Shown in pieces: positions 24,236 through 36,594 of a stretch of DNA of 64,000 nt. How positions within the stretch are numbered: the stretch's first letter is position 1; every line of letters begins with the position of its first letter. The notes below the pieces were generated by a model. That model made no database searches. It had not been told where the DNA came from and saw only the letters and a list, made by a program, of their open reading frames with translations. This stretch comes from Sinotaia quadrata (lineage: Eukaryota > Mollusca > Gastropoda > Architaenioglossa > Viviparidae), in contig CM054177.1 in NCBI GenBank assembly GCA_028829895.1, positions 28,843,564 to 28,907,563 of the forward strand. Reading direction: 5' to 3'. The position numbers and the translations under genes are program-made.

Positions 24236-24969
24236 CATATACCTGGGTTAAAATATTTTTAGAAACAATTGCATCATAAATGTGCATAAACACAATTTAC
24301 CATTTTCAGAAGAAAACCTTTGAAAACAGATTAAAAGAAACTCTTGTCCCATTTTTGCACAGAAACAGAATACATGCGTATATCCAGTTCAGATGATTCT
24401 TTTGTTTTTTAAATTTTAAATAGAAAACAGAGAGATATGTACATATATTTCAGACTACTAGGGTCGTGCAAGGAAGATATTCACATGTTCTTTGTTTATT
24501 TTGTTTTCAATTAAGAGTAAGTCAAATATATCTTTTGTGCGCAAGCATTTATATTCACTTAAAAGTAGATATTTAATTTAGGGTGTCTCATTTTGTTAGT
24601 GAATATTTCCGAGATCAGTGTGTGTGTATATATATATCTATTTAAGAATGTCCCATTCATTTTTTGTCCAATTAATGAAATCAGTGTGAAAGTCCTTCTC
24701 ACAGTGAACCATTGCTGTACTGGAATAACTTTGATGTAAAAGGTACGCGAACGGCTAATATCTTTCGTGTTCAGTGTATCTGTATATATAAATCTTATGT
24801 CCTTCCAATCATCCATTCAGTCATCCTTACAGAAAACCAGCCAACCAGTTATCTATCTGATATTTACAATATGATATAAAAATGATATAAAACCACAATC
24901 AAACTTAGGATAATACTAAATAACTAGTGTAATTCGTTATTATATAACGAAATCTTATTTACCACTTTG

Positions 24970-25100
24970 TAGTTCATCAACATCATCACCACCACCACTA
25001 TCATCATCATAATCCTCTTCTTCCTCCTCCTCCTCCTCCTCATCATCATAATCCTCCTCCTCCTCCTCCTCCTCATCATCATCATCATCCCACCACCACT

Positions 25101-25135
<35 letters not shown>

Positions 25136-25265
25136 TACCACCACCTCCACCACCACCATCATCATCACCACCACCACCACGACCACCACCATCATCACCA
25201 CCATCATCATCATCATCTTCTTCTTTTTCTTCTTTATCGTCGTCGCCTTCGTCATCGTCATCATA
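24970..25265. repeat. Compound trinucleotide repeat (CAT/CCT/CCA)
   Basis: About 290 bp of ATC, CTC and CAC triplets in blocks. The opposite strand reads poly-Met and poly-Val, which is not a gene. The segment 25,270-26,005 shows no gene. Confidence 0.97.
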
Positions 25266-26009
25266 TTTTTGTCAGTTTTACTCATTAATTAAAGAAATAT
25301 AATGCTTCACCAAGATAAAACTCCACTACTCTCACCACCTAAGCCATCATATCAGTCATCGTCAAAATTTCATACAGTAGATTTTTTTCCAGTGTTACGC
25401 AATTATTAAAGAAGGGGAATGCAACCTGAAACCTTAGCCCGACGCAGGCATGCCAGATTTGACCACACACCTGTTGTAAACACGCAAGATTATGTACTAC
25501 GTCATTACTTCATGCCCAAATGAAGAGAAGATAACTCCTTCCGCCAAACCGGACATGAATAACACTCTTGGCCTGCCCTAATCAAATTCGGGATATAAAC
25601 GTCACTCACTTCCGAACGACTATCAGTAAATAAAGATTTCAACAAAGCAAAATAGCCGTGATTTATTCAGGTTTATCTTTTAAAATTTTCACTGCAGCCA
25701 AAAAGATCGTGTCATAAAATTCTTCTCTCAGGAAATTTATTTAATTTATTTATTTATTTTTATTATAAAGAAAGATTCAAAGGTTTTTGAGTCGAATTTT
25801 CAGGAATGACGCAAGTATAACAACAATCTATTTAATCTCCCAACCCTCTGTCAGCGGGAATTCTCACCACCCACATTTATTGCCTGTACATGCTTATTCG
25901 TTTTCTCCAAAGATTACGTTTCAATAAAAATTATTAAGAGTTTTAATCGGACAGTCCCCCCCCCCCTCACCCCCCCACTCCCTGCCTCAGGCGTGCGATG
26001 AATTGTGCT

Positions 26010-26105
26010 TGAGACGTAATATTAGTGCTAATACTTAGACATAATATTAGTGCTAATACTTAGACGTAATATTAGTGATAATATTTAGACATAATATTAG
26101 TGACA
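26010..26105. repeat. 25-26 bp minisatellite, 4 copies
   Basis: Unit GTAATATTAGTGCTAATACT followed by TAGAC. Confidence 0.9.
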
Positions 26106-26440
26106 ACCAGCACATAAACAGACAACCAGCACATAAACAGTCAGTCAGACAAACCAGCACATAGACAGTCAGACAACCACTACAAAAAATGTTTAGCAGA
26201 AAGCAACACATAAACAGTTAACCAGATAGACAATAAATACACAGTAACACATAAACAGTTAACCAGATAGACAATAAATACACAGCAACACATAAACAGT
26301 TAACCAGATAGACAATAAATACACAGTAACACATAAACTCTTGACCAGACAAACACACAGTTAAGTAGGCAAACAACATAACATGTATTCACATAAACAG
26401 TTAACCAGACAATCAACACTGAACCAGTTAACCAGATAAA
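26105..26440. repeat. 41-bp minisatellite
   Basis: Units contain ACACATAAACAGTTAACCAG and ATAGACAATAAATACACAGT, with diverged copies at both ends. Confidence 0.9.
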
Positions 26441-26742
26441 ACTTATTCCTTCAGATTGTCGTGTTTCGATGGAGATGGTGTGATCGCCGCTCACGTGACG
26501 GTGCATAGTGGACGAAATGTATCAGCAGACAGATGCCACGTGCTCTAGAAATCAGAAAAATCCATATCTTTTCTTGCCTCCTTCACCCGTGCGAGTCGCA
26601 CCCACCACAGCAACTTAGGCATGCACACAAACACAAGTAACTTGGCGCTTCCTATATTTTGTTATATTCAGCTGTTGAAAGCACCCCACCCCAATTCCTA
26701 TTCTCGTCTTTGTACCTCACTCACTCTTTTTTTCCTTTCTTC

Positions 26743-26880
<138 letters not shown>

Positions 26881-26937
26881 CTTTCACACACACTCACACT
26901 ATCGTTGTATAGTTTTTTTTTTCTTATTTTCTCTCTT

Positions 26938-27033
26938 CCCTTGTTATTAGCCCTCTATTTTATTGTTTCTTTTATTTATGTTTCCCTTGTTATTAGCCCT
27001 CTATTTTATTCTGTTTCTTTTATTTATGTTTCA
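26938..27033. repeat. Tandem duplication, 46 bp x 2
   Basis: CCCTTGTTATTAGCCCTCTA at 26938 and 26984. Confidence 0.95.
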
Positions 27034-27387
27034 TTGATTTTTCTTTTTGTCTTTTTGGAAGTATTTTTATTATAAAAGTATTTTTTAATATCTTCTTCCC
27101 CTCTTTTTATCTGCCTGTCTCATTTTAAAATTATTTATCCCCAGCACTCCCTTTCTCTTGCTCATCTCTTTCTCCTTTCTGTCTCTTGTTTCATCTCCCG
27201 TCTCTCTTTCTACATTTGTATCTCTCTTTCCCTCTTCTTCTCTCTCTCATTTCTAAGCTGTTGAAGTTTTCTTTCTTCTTTATCTCCCCTCCCCCAATTT
27301 TTCTTTCTGTATCTTTTCTATTTTACTCTTTATTTCCGACTCATTTTTCTATTTGTGTGTGAGTGTGCGTGTGTGTGCGTGCGTGCA

Positions 27388-27440
27388 AAACTCACTCACT
27401 CACTCACTCACTCACTCACTCACTCACTCACTCACTCACA
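27388..27440. repeat. (ACTC)n microsatellite
   Basis: About 12 perfect ACTC units. The stretch 27,440-27,930 has no recognisable gene. Confidence 0.97.
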
Positions 27441-27937
27441 TTCTGTATCTCGCTATGCGCCATTGAGGATTCTAGTACTTCATATCTCGCAAGTCAAATA
27501 TTACAATCCGTGTTTCTCATATCTCACCATTCTGCGCGAGAGTCGCGTCAGCAGCCGGCGTTTCAGCCACATGCTTATCGTAGAGTCGATGCTATTTAAT
27601 AGAATCACGTGTAAGTTCATCGCTTTTGCAAACATATGATCCTTAGATAACAGTTCACTCCTTTTTGGACAGCCACTATAAATTAATTCAGAGAGCCGCC
27701 CTTTCCTAGTCTGGAGTTGAAAGAAAGGAAATATTTCCGTATTCTTCTTAAGATAAATATGTGCAAGTATTTAATTTATCTCCCTTCTTATATCTTCCAT
27801 GCATCCGTCCATTCAGAAAGGCAGCTACCGATTTTTACTAAAAGATTATTTACAACAAAAATGAAACTCTTTTTCTTTTAACTTATTTAGACATTTTCTT
27901 TCACGTTTTACCTAAATTTTAAATTTCTATTTTTGTA

Positions 27938-28045
27938 ATGTGTGTGTGTGTGTGTGTGTGTGTGAGAAAGGGACGTGATTGGGTAACACATCAGGCGATA
28001 GACGGATATCAAACTCGCACGCACGCGCGCATGTGTGTATGTGGT

Positions 28046-28122
<77 letters not shown>
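27938..28122. repeat. (GT)n and (GA)n microsatellites
   Basis: A GT run at 27,938-27,964, a second longer one at 28,029-28,100, and a GA run immediately after it. The 28,130-28,960 stretch is AT-rich with no gene seen. Confidence 0.96.
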
Positions 28123-28124
<2 letters not shown>

Positions 28125-28963
28125 GATTATTTTTAATTTATCTCAAGATGTTCATGAATTTAAAACTTTCTTGTATTTCTTGTATTTTTATTTCGCCATT
28201 TAGCGCATTGGAAAATAAATAAGTAGATAAATAAATAATGTTTTAGTGTCCCTTGTAAAGATTAATCAATTCTTTAAACTTGTATTAGTATCTGTCTTTC
28301 AATATGAAAGTCTATGCTTAAGGTGAATATTTGATTTCAGCCAACACTCTAATCCTATTGTTAAATGAAAAATGAAAATAGGTACCACTACAACAAAAAG
28401 CAAGCAACCTTACCCCCTCCAGTAAAACTCACTAGACTAGATGATATTTTGCCTATTGTAACAACCTGGTATGTGAAAACAACTCAGTGGGAAATAATCA
28501 CCATACTTTTGCACACTATCTCGAACTCATAATTCTAATTTTAGTCACTTTATTTTCTTAAACAATTGTATATTAGTCTGCTTTCATTTCGTTTCATTCT
28601 TTTTCTTTTAATTTTATTTGTTTATTTCTTTATGTTTTTTTAAAATTTTATTTTACGACATTTTGAAATCAAGCGGCCTTTATCAGCATCCTGCCGATAA
28701 CGGGGACAACTTAATATCAGACATTAGTCAGCATTACCAATCAACTTGCATATTAATATTTCAAAACGCTGAACATTTTTCATCATAGCCTTTCACTTCA
28801 ATCTTAACAGGGTGTAAAAAACACATTTAGAGTGAGGACTTGAAAGTCTGGTAGAAAAGGACCACCACAACATATGTACACAAACTATCTCACACACTTA
28901 TTCCTTGACTGAATTATATTAGGATCCAATGCGTAATATTTTAATAATCTTAAATCATTATTG

Positions 28964-29225
28964 TCGTAATGTTGACCGATTGGACATATACTGGGTACAT
29001 GTACTTACTGTCGTAATGTTGACTGATTGGACATATACTGGGTACATGTACTTACTGTCGTAATGTTGACCGATTGGACATATACTGGGTACATGTACTT
29101 ACTGTCGTAATGTTGACTGATTGGACATATACTGGGTACATGTACTTACTGTCGTAATGTTGACTGATTGGACATATACTGGGTACATGTACTTACTGTC
29201 GTAATGTTGACTGATTGGACATATG
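28964..29225. repeat. 47-bp minisatellite, 5.5 copies
   Basis: Units start TCGTAATGTTGACCGATTGG or ...GACTG... at 28964, 29011, 29058, 29105, 29152 and 29199. The only visible difference between units is the C/T in GACCG/GACTG. Confidence 0.97.
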
Positions 29226-29339
29226 TTTTGAAGTGTTAGGAGTGTGAATTCGACAGTGCATATTAGTAGTGTGTGCTACAGTCATTCCTTCAGCATCTCG
29301 CAATTTTAGGAACGATCCAAAACCACAAATGATTCGACT

Positions 29340-29850
29340 GGTCGAATGCCAGACAGGTGTTAGTTAGACGGTGCCTTTCCAGCCAGAAATATTCTAGACA
29401 AATGCAGATAACTAGATGGCTCCTCTCAAATCGTACTCAATCACGCCCGAGACAGGCATTCAATAGTTCGATGGTTCTTCCAGCCATACTCTGTTACTGT
29501 CTAGACAGGTTACGATAGTTAGATGGATCAGCCCCAGTCATACTCTGCTATGCTCTAGACAGGTTTCGATAGTTAGATGGATCAGCCCCAGTCATACTCT
29601 GCTACGCTCTAGACAGGTTACGATAGTTAGATGGATCAGCCCCAGTCATACTCTGCTACGCTCTAGACAGGTTACGATAGTTAGATGGATCAGCCCCAGT
29701 CATACTCAGTCATGCTGTAGACATGTTACGATAGTTAAATGACTCCTTCCCAGTCATACTTAATCATACCTTTGACAGGTTTTGATATTCAGATGGCTCC
29801 TCCCTAGTCATAATCACGCCCTAGACAGGCGTTCAATAGTTAGATGACTG
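29340..29850. repeat. 54-bp minisatellite with diverged flanks
   Basis: Central units are nearly identical (ATACTCTGCTACGCTCTAGA then CAGGTTACGATAGTTAGATG). Outer units share only the TAGACAGG and TAGTTAGATG parts. Confidence 0.93.
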
Positions 29851-30220
29851 CAACCGGTTAAGGTTAAGAAAATTATTGCATAAATATATATTTGCCTGGC
29901 TCTGGATGGGGTACTGCTATTTACATAATGAGAGTATAATTACCCAAATAGTGAGCTTACCACCACCAGCCATCCATTTCGTGTTGGGGCGCATCGGACC
30001 ACCTAGAATCCTAGATAATAAACAGTGGGTGTATTAATTGGATGTGTTTAGTATTTATAATAATTGAAGTTTTGCTTGGTTGATAACCATTGAAGGTTTT
30101 ATGGATCTGAGGCATAGTTCTGATATTATTATAATCTTGACCTTATTATTCCTTAGATGTCTGGATACCTCGGATGCACAGCTCGCAATGGGGCCTAAAG
30201 GGGTGCCATTGTTCCACTGC

Positions 30221-30243
30221 GAAACCCAACCCAACCCAACCCT
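30221..30243. repeat. Short (CCCAA)n run
   Basis: AACCCAACCCAACCCAACCC, too short and of the wrong motif to be telomeric. Nothing else is seen in 29,860-30,360. Confidence 0.8.
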
Positions 30244-30369
30244 TTGATTTGTAATGTATTCCTATGTACTCATTCCCGTTTATCCGGTGCTGGCAGTCTG
30301 CTATCACTCAGCCACTCACCAGGTATGAGTTGGGAGCTAGTGTCGGGTTATTCATTTCGACGATGTAGC

Positions 30370-30790
30370 AAATGTAAAACTATTGTGAATGTCTCATATG
30401 ATCCAACTATGTAACAAATGGAACTCTCTTTTGAACTTCTCATACTTCACGTTTATGTAACAGATGTAGCACCGTTCTGGACTGTTCACACTTTCTAACG
30501 ATGTAAACAATGTAACACTATTCTGAACTTTCATACAAATCTGACTAAATTGCAGATAAAACACTGTCCTAGTTTCTCAAACTTCACGAATATGTAACAA
30601 GTGTAATATGCTAGTTCTGTATATTACATAGTCTAATCCAGAGTGATTCAAACTTCACGACTATGTAACAAGTGTAATATGCTAGCTCTGTATATTACAT
30701 AGTCTAATTCAGAGTGTCTCAAACTTCACGACTATGTAACAAGTGTAACATGCTAGTTCTGTATATTACAGTCTAATCCAGAGTGTCTCA
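30370..30790. repeat. About 70-bp degenerate minisatellite
   Basis: The last three units are good (AACTTCACGACTATGTAACA, then TGCTAG, then CAGAGTGTCTCA), and earlier ones are diverged. The unit end CAGAGTGTCTCAAAC is almost the same as the start of the hAT-like element that follows at 30779. Confidence 0.88.
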
Positions 30791-30925
30791 AGCGGTTCAG
30801 TGGAATCCTAGGTTTCTCTAAAAAATCGTGGGTGAATATAGAAATTTGCATGCAGTGGTTCCTTGAGACCTGAAAATTATTTCAAGGATTCCTTCAAGGT
30901 AAAAAATGTTTGAGAAAGGCTGATC
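30779..30925 (+). mobile_element. hAT-like short inverted-repeat element, copy 2
   Basis: Starts CAGAGTGTCTCAAGCGGTTC and ends GTTTGAGAAAGGCTG; the complement of the end (CAGCCTTTCTCAAAC) mirrors the start. It shares ATGCAGTGGTTCCTTGAGAC and TGAAAATTATTTCAAGGATT with copy 1. Confidence 0.65.
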
Positions 30926-30944
30926 TAATCGGAACAATCTTACC

Positions 30945-31300
30945 AATGTAAAACTATTATTAATTGTCTAATGTATTATATAAATGTAGAACTATTAGTA
31001 TTTGTCTAATGTATTATATAAATGTAGAACTATTAGTATTTGTCTAATGTATTATATAAATGTAGAACTATTAGTATTTGTCTAATGTATTATATAAATG
31101 TAGAACTATTAGTATTTGTCTAATGTATTATATAAATGTAGAACTATTAGTATTTGTCTAATGTATTATATAAATATAAAACTATTAATAATTGTCTAAT
31201 GCATTATATAAATGTAAAACTACTAGTAATTGTCTAATGTATTATACAAATGTAAGACTATTAGTATTTGTCTAATGTATTATACAAATGTAGCACTGTT
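30945..31300. repeat. 38-bp minisatellite, about 9 copies
   Basis: Units contain ATTATATAAATGTAGAACTA and TTAGTATTTGTCTAATGT; the central five look identical. Confidence 0.96.
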
Positions 31301-31548
31301 CTAATCTAATCTATCGAACGAATGTAATCCCATATCTAGTATTATATATCGTGGGAGTAATGGAGATTATGAATTTGGGTTAAAAAAAAAACCCTCCTCC
31401 AAATCCTCCAGTCACCTCTACTGGTCATACGATTACATGACGACACCAGCTGTTATGAACAGAGTTCACATTGATTATAAATTGTCCTTTCTTTGTCCTG
31501 CCATCACCCCTATACCACGTTATTGGTACGAAAGTTTGTTTGACCACA

Positions 31549-32036
31549 GACCGACGTCTGTTTCCGTCTTGAGCGCTAATGTTTCTGTTGTAATCGCTGT
31601 GGACTGACGTCTGTTTCCGTCTTGAGCGCTAATGTTTCTGTTGTAATCGCTGTGGACTGACGTCTGTTTCCGTCTTGAGCGCTAATGTTTCTGTTGTAAT
31701 CGCTGTGGACTGACGTCTGTTTCCGTCTTGAGCGCTAATGTTTCTGTTGTAATCGCTGTGGACTGACGTCTGTTTCCGTCTTGAGCGCTAATGTTTCTGT
31801 TGTAATCGCTGTGGACTGACGTCTGTTTCCGTCTTGAGCGCTAATGTTTCTGTTGTAATCGCTGTGGACTGACGTCTGTTTCCGTCTTGAGCGCTAATGT
31901 TTCTGTTGTAATCGCTGTGGACTGACGTCTGTTTCCGTCTTGAGCGCTAACGTTTCTGTTGTAATCGCTGTGGACTGACGTCTGTTTCCGTCTTGAGCGC
32001 TAATGTTTCTGTTGTAATCGCTGTGGACCGACGTAT
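31549..32036. repeat. 53-bp minisatellite, 9 near-identical copies
   Basis: Unit: CTGACGTCTGTTTCCGTCTT, then GAGCGCTAATGTTTCTGTTG, then TAATCGCTGTGGA. Positions of TTTCCGTCTT step by exactly 53 from 31561 to 31985. The only internal change I see is one T to C (GCTAACG) in the eighth unit. Each unit carries the palindrome GACGTC and the CRE-like TGACGTCT. Confidence 0.98.
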
Positions 32037-34262
32037 GCAACTATCGATGTAGGGTTACAATGGTTTTAATATTCAATCTCGCGAAATTATTATTTCCACT
32101 TGAATTTGGACTGCTTAGTAAGTAAATCAGTCAGTGTTGTGGGTAAATGTATATTCAAATGAGTGACATATTTTAGTGAAAACTGCGTCTTTACATAAAA
32201 CAACAAAATCAGTGAAAAACGATTTTAATGAGAGGTCTACTTAATGTTTTATTTCATATCCCATTAAAAAAAGAACATTACGAGGTGAGAGGTATACACC
32301 ATGGTGGTGATTTAAAAGAGAAAGAGAAGAAGGTGCTAAAGTGTATTTTCAAGAGGCCTAAAGTATAGATTGAGAGTTTTCTCCCTTCAGAAAACAGAGT
32401 TATCTAGCAGTTGCCATCATTACGTGTCAACGAGTTATAAATCCACGCTTCATCGCAAGCAGAGAAACTTTTCGTGGCGTGGTTTTATAAATTATCCTAG
32501 AAGAAAATCTTACCAAGAAAAAAAATTGTAAAACCAACCATTAGACTTTTGCATTTTTACTGCCTTCGTGCAGCTCCTCACGTACCTTCGTGACAAAACA
32601 ATTACTCTCTGTTTCAGCCAGTCACAGTCCAGTAATCACGCATGTTTTCTAAGCGTTACAGTAATATTCCTCTCTGTCTCTCTCTTTCTGGTCTCTCTCT
32701 CACTCGCTCAACTTTAATCTATATTTATCTCAGCAGCTGACTACCGTAACATAAGTTACGTAGAAAATGACGCCTTCAACTTTACCGAGATTTTATTTAA
32801 AAAGAAGTATATAGTACGTAAATTTTCAACGGAATTAAAACTCTACTCCAATAAATAGACTGATGTTTAATTCTTCCTTGCAAAGTTAAATTCGCTCGCA
32901 GCCACAACCATCCACAGCGCGTTCCGACAGGAGTCGAACGTTATGAACACACTGGCTGTCACCAACACGCTTCTCTCCCTCCCCCCACTTCCTTTCACAG
33001 CCAGACGCACTTCTCTCCCTTCTGGTTTCACCGTCTTTGCCATCAATGCACACTTACTGACCTGCAAACTTATCAGCGAGCTCAGCGTGTGTAGTGACTG
33101 ATCTAAGATCCCCTTCATTTTTACGTAACAAGGTTTGGGAGATGTTTTTGAATTTACGACTTCTGGTTCTATCGATAATGGGCATGCGTGACCTGGTTTG
33201 AGCTGCTCTACAAGCCCTTGAACAAATCTCTCTTTCATCAGTGACCCCATTTTCGCCCGTCAAGTAGTAGGAGCTTGCCACCTCGCGCTTCCTGGCACTT
33301 ATCGGGACCATTTGCTTGTTGACGCTGGAGCCAGACGCGCGTCATTTAATTCTTGGACTACTGCACTTCTAACCGAAGTATCGACACCATCTTCCAGTTC
33401 TACCCCACGCCGTCTTCTTCTTCCCCTCCCACCAACTGTTGCCTTAACTACCACTTAGTGTGAGCGTACGCTAAAAGATTCTCTTCACTGTTTGACAAGC
33501 TATTGCTTCATAACGTACATGTGTGACAGACTATTGTTCCATGGGACTGTCACAGGTCTAGTTATATTTAACGACTCTGTCGCTATATCAGACTCCCAAG
33601 TATCAATATTAGATCATTGTTTCACTTCCAGTACTAGATTACTGGCAACAACCGGACGGCCTGACCTACCTTTTCGCTAATATGCCAAAGATTCGGGCTA
33701 TTACTCAAATGACATACCGACACATTAAATCAGCTGACGTGCTCAAGCTGGTAACGTTATCTCCCCCTTTATATTAGTTATAATTACAATATTAATTCAT
33801 CTGGCTCATCCCCCATACCAGCTTTAGTCGACGCTCACAACAAATTATGCAGTGTGGGTGAAGATAACAAAGTAAAATTTAATAACAATAATATTAAAGA
33901 AAAGACATCATTTTCTGAATTGCGGAATATACAATGATCTATCCCGCCCTGCCCTATTATTCGCATAAAGTTCGTATTCAACCGATCAGTTTATTTGGAG
34001 AGAGCACACTTAACTAGAGTCTCATAAAGACCTGCAACTGCCCACAGCGTCCTCCACAGAATGTGACGTCACATTGCAGTTGTATCCTCGTGTAATTGCC
34101 AGTCAGTCTATCCTAGTTTTACACTTTAAATAAACTTTTGACACTAAAGACATCCAACAGATAACATTAAATGAACCATCGGTGTTGTGGTTCTGAGTAA
34201 GAAATGCTATTTTATTTTTAATTTGATTTCTATTTTAATGCCAAACTAATTTTTGTACACAG
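32037..34262. other. Repeat-poor end of intron 1
   Basis: No tandem arrays are seen here. The part 32,870-33,480 is less AT-rich and holds overlapping minus-strand open frames (127 and 85 codons, at 32867-33250 and 33054-33311). I recognise neither and found no splice partners. It may simply be unique intronic DNA or an unrecognised old element. Confidence 0.4.
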
Positions 34263-34500
34263 GTATTTTGAAACAGAACCAAACGTGAAGCGTCTGTTCC
34301 CCAAAATCGTGCGCATGAACGAGATCTCGCAACTCGAGATGGACGTGGACCGAGACATGCTGCAGTGGCACGCCGTGACTGTCATGAAGGGTCTTGGAGC
34401 AGCTGTGGAGAGCCTAGAGGATTCCGGTTTTCTGAACAGTGTGCTGGTCTCCATCGGACAGTCACATGGGCGGCGTAATGTCAAGCCGTCCATGTTAAAG
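34263..34500 (+). CDS. Globin A, exon 2 (helices C to F, haem pocket)
   Basis: This exon encodes the haem pocket, residues 53-132. Read against the globin fold and neuroglobin, Phe65 (RLFPKI) is CD1, His89 (MLQWHAVTVM) is the distal E7 histidine, and His121 (SIGQSHGRRNVKP) is the proximal F8 histidine. The spacing from E7 to the AAV of helix E and from F8 to the G-helix Trp is identical to neuroglobin, with no gap needed. Keeping His at both E7 and F8 allows six-coordinate haem, as in neuroglobin and globin X. The exon ends TTAAAG/GTGTGT in phase 0, which is the G7.0 intron position. A 46-bp minisatellite begins about 220 bp downstream. Confidence 0.96.
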
Positions 34501-34714
34501 GTGTGTTCGCATGTCAGGATATGTGTACATTAAGACGTAGAATATTATTTTATTGTGGAAAGAATAGAATCGAGGTTGGATTAGCACGATTTTCACGGAC
34601 AGTGGCTAGTTCAGAGGTCAATACAGTTGTTTTTCACTTGGAACAAACAAGGTCAGCTACACGGTTTATCAAACTTAATATAGAGATTCCAGTGCATTTC
34701 CTTAGTTCACCTTC

Positions 34715-35060
34715 CAAGTCAGTACATTCCTACATGGAGAAAATGACTTCATTTGACTTCCAGGTCAGTACATTCCTACATGGAGAAAATGACTTCATTT
34801 GACTTCCAGGTTAGTACATTCCTGCTTGGAGAAATGACTTCATTTGACTTCCAGGTTAGTACATTCCTAATGGAGAAAATGTCTTCATTTGACTTCCAGG
34901 TTAGTACATTCCTACATGGAGAAAATGACTTCATTTGACTTTCAGGTCATGGAGAAAATGACTTCATTTGACTCCCAGGTCAGTAATTCCTACATGGAGA
35001 AATGACTTCATTTGACTTCCAGGTTAGTTCATTCGTACATGGAGAAAATGACTTCATTTC
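34715..35060. repeat. 46-bp minisatellite, about 7 copies
   Basis: Unit: GACTTCCAGGTCAGTACATT, then CCTACATGGAGAAAATGACT, then TCATTT, with small deletions in some units. The units encode an open repetitive peptide by chance; it lies just after the exon 2 donor of globin A. Confidence 0.93.
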
Positions 35061-35214
35061 ACTTCATAGTGCATCCGAACGTTTGGATTGTACGAATACT
35101 TTGTTGTTGTTGAAGGAAACAGACGATAAGGAGACTCAAGGGAAAATAATATGTGATGCGCTATTGAGCAGATATTTGATGTTGTAATGATTATATAAAA
35201 TATTACTTTGTAAT

Positions 35215-35350
35215 GAGTAAATGATACATCATGTTGTAATGATTTCAGAAGTAATATATATATATATATATATAATTCTGTAATGTAATAATGGGATACA
35301 TCATGTTGTAATGAGTTCAGAAGTAATATATGTAATTCTGTAATGTAATA
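35215..35350. repeat. AT microsatellite within a duplicated block
   Basis: GATACATCATGTTGTAATGA, then TTCAGAAGTAATATAT, occurs twice, the first copy with an expanded (AT)n. Confidence 0.85.
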
Positions 35351-35865
35351 AAACGCAAGCTAACAACTAACGAGACACAAATCCTACCCCATTGCCTGTG
35401 TCAAGAGAACGGGAACACGGGTGACCTTTAATAACTGTCAGAACGGGGTGCACTACTTGGCTCTATCATGTTAATGTTGCCCGGGCAACCGGTGTGCCTC
35501 AGTCAAAACAAACCACTGGTTAATTTTTTTATATCCATAATCGGGTGGCGGCTACTCACAGATGGCCGTTTATCATGTGGATAAGGGGTGGGCACTCAGT
35601 CTTTAACCTTATTGAACCGTGAGAGATGGAGATGTAACAGGGGAACCTGCCGTTATTTAGAACTGTCGCCATACATGTCTTCCTAGAGAAGTCTGCTCAT
35701 CATTGTACATATCTGTTCATCTGGTCTCCATAGTCATTAAGTTGCGTCGGGAAAATCAGTGTCTTATATGATGGCCTTAGGCATTGTAATAGCGCGTGAC
35801 TATGATTATGTGATTGTCTTAGGCATTGTAATAGTGCGCAACTAAGACTAAGTGTGCCCAAACGT

Positions 35866-36075
35866 TCAACATTAAAGACAAACATTTACCACCACACAAT
35901 ATTTCTGTAGGTGGAAATCTTTTTACTGAAGATGAAGACAAATCCGTCTTTAATCTATATTATTCAGCTCCCATCCACCCACTTTCTTCTCTAACATTTG
36001 GTTATCAATATGCGTAAGAAGGTCAATAACTTTATTAAATCAAAAATCAAATATGCGTATAACAAATACAATGTA
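35866..36075 (+). mobile_element. Dispersed repeat family R1, copy 3 (5'-truncated)
   Basis: Matches the second half of copy 1, from ACATTAAAGACAAACATTTA through AATATTTCTGTAGG and AAGACAAATCCGTCTTTAAT to TTTATTAAATCAAAAATCAA. Confidence 0.85.
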
Positions 36076-36594
36076 AAAGATTACTTGACATCAAATATTT
36101 CCACAAAACCATGTTGGAATAATTTTAATATCTATACAGTCCTATATCTTAAAACACCGTTCAACAATGTAGTGTCAATACAAATCATAGGATACATCTT
36201 ATCAGAAATGGAGTTATTAGAGATAAGTAATAACAGTTTGTATGTAACCTGGTTTAGGTGCTGTCTATGTACTTTTTGTTGTTGTAACAACGCCACAAGT
36301 TTATTGTTCACATTACTACTGTCATTTCCATGTGATTCCCTCCTCACGTTGTAGAACACTGATTCACAGCTATTCTTTCGAGGCTATCCTGGCACTCCTT
36401 CGCCTATTTGTTCCTTCGAGTACAACAATTAGAGAAACTTCCAGTAACTTTCTTGTACCAGAAATTGATTGATGTAGTCAGCATACCCCCACCATAAATC
36501 ATTGGAGTGGAATGTATTTCTTACACTCAACACACTGTGGTAGATACTTCTCGCGTCACTATGGTCAGAGCAGTTTATAATCAGTAAACCAGAA

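Noticed and set aside
30221..30243. CCCAA repeat as an internal telomere trace
   Set aside because: Only four units and not the animal TTAGGG motif.
32900..32960. tRNA-like string TTCCGACAGGAGTCGAACG
   Set aside because: The T-loop-like GTTCGACTCC is present on the minus strand, but no matching T stem, anticodon arm or acceptor stem could be formed.
32867..33311. Two overlapping minus-strand frames (127 and 85 codons)
   Set aside because: No recognisable domain, overlapping in different frames, no splice partners. Left as unassigned rather than called a gene.
34503..35187. Repetitive frames after globin exon 2 as a possible extra domain
   Set aside because: They come from the 46-bp minisatellite in intron 2, and the exon 2 donor and exon 3 acceptor give a complete globin without them.
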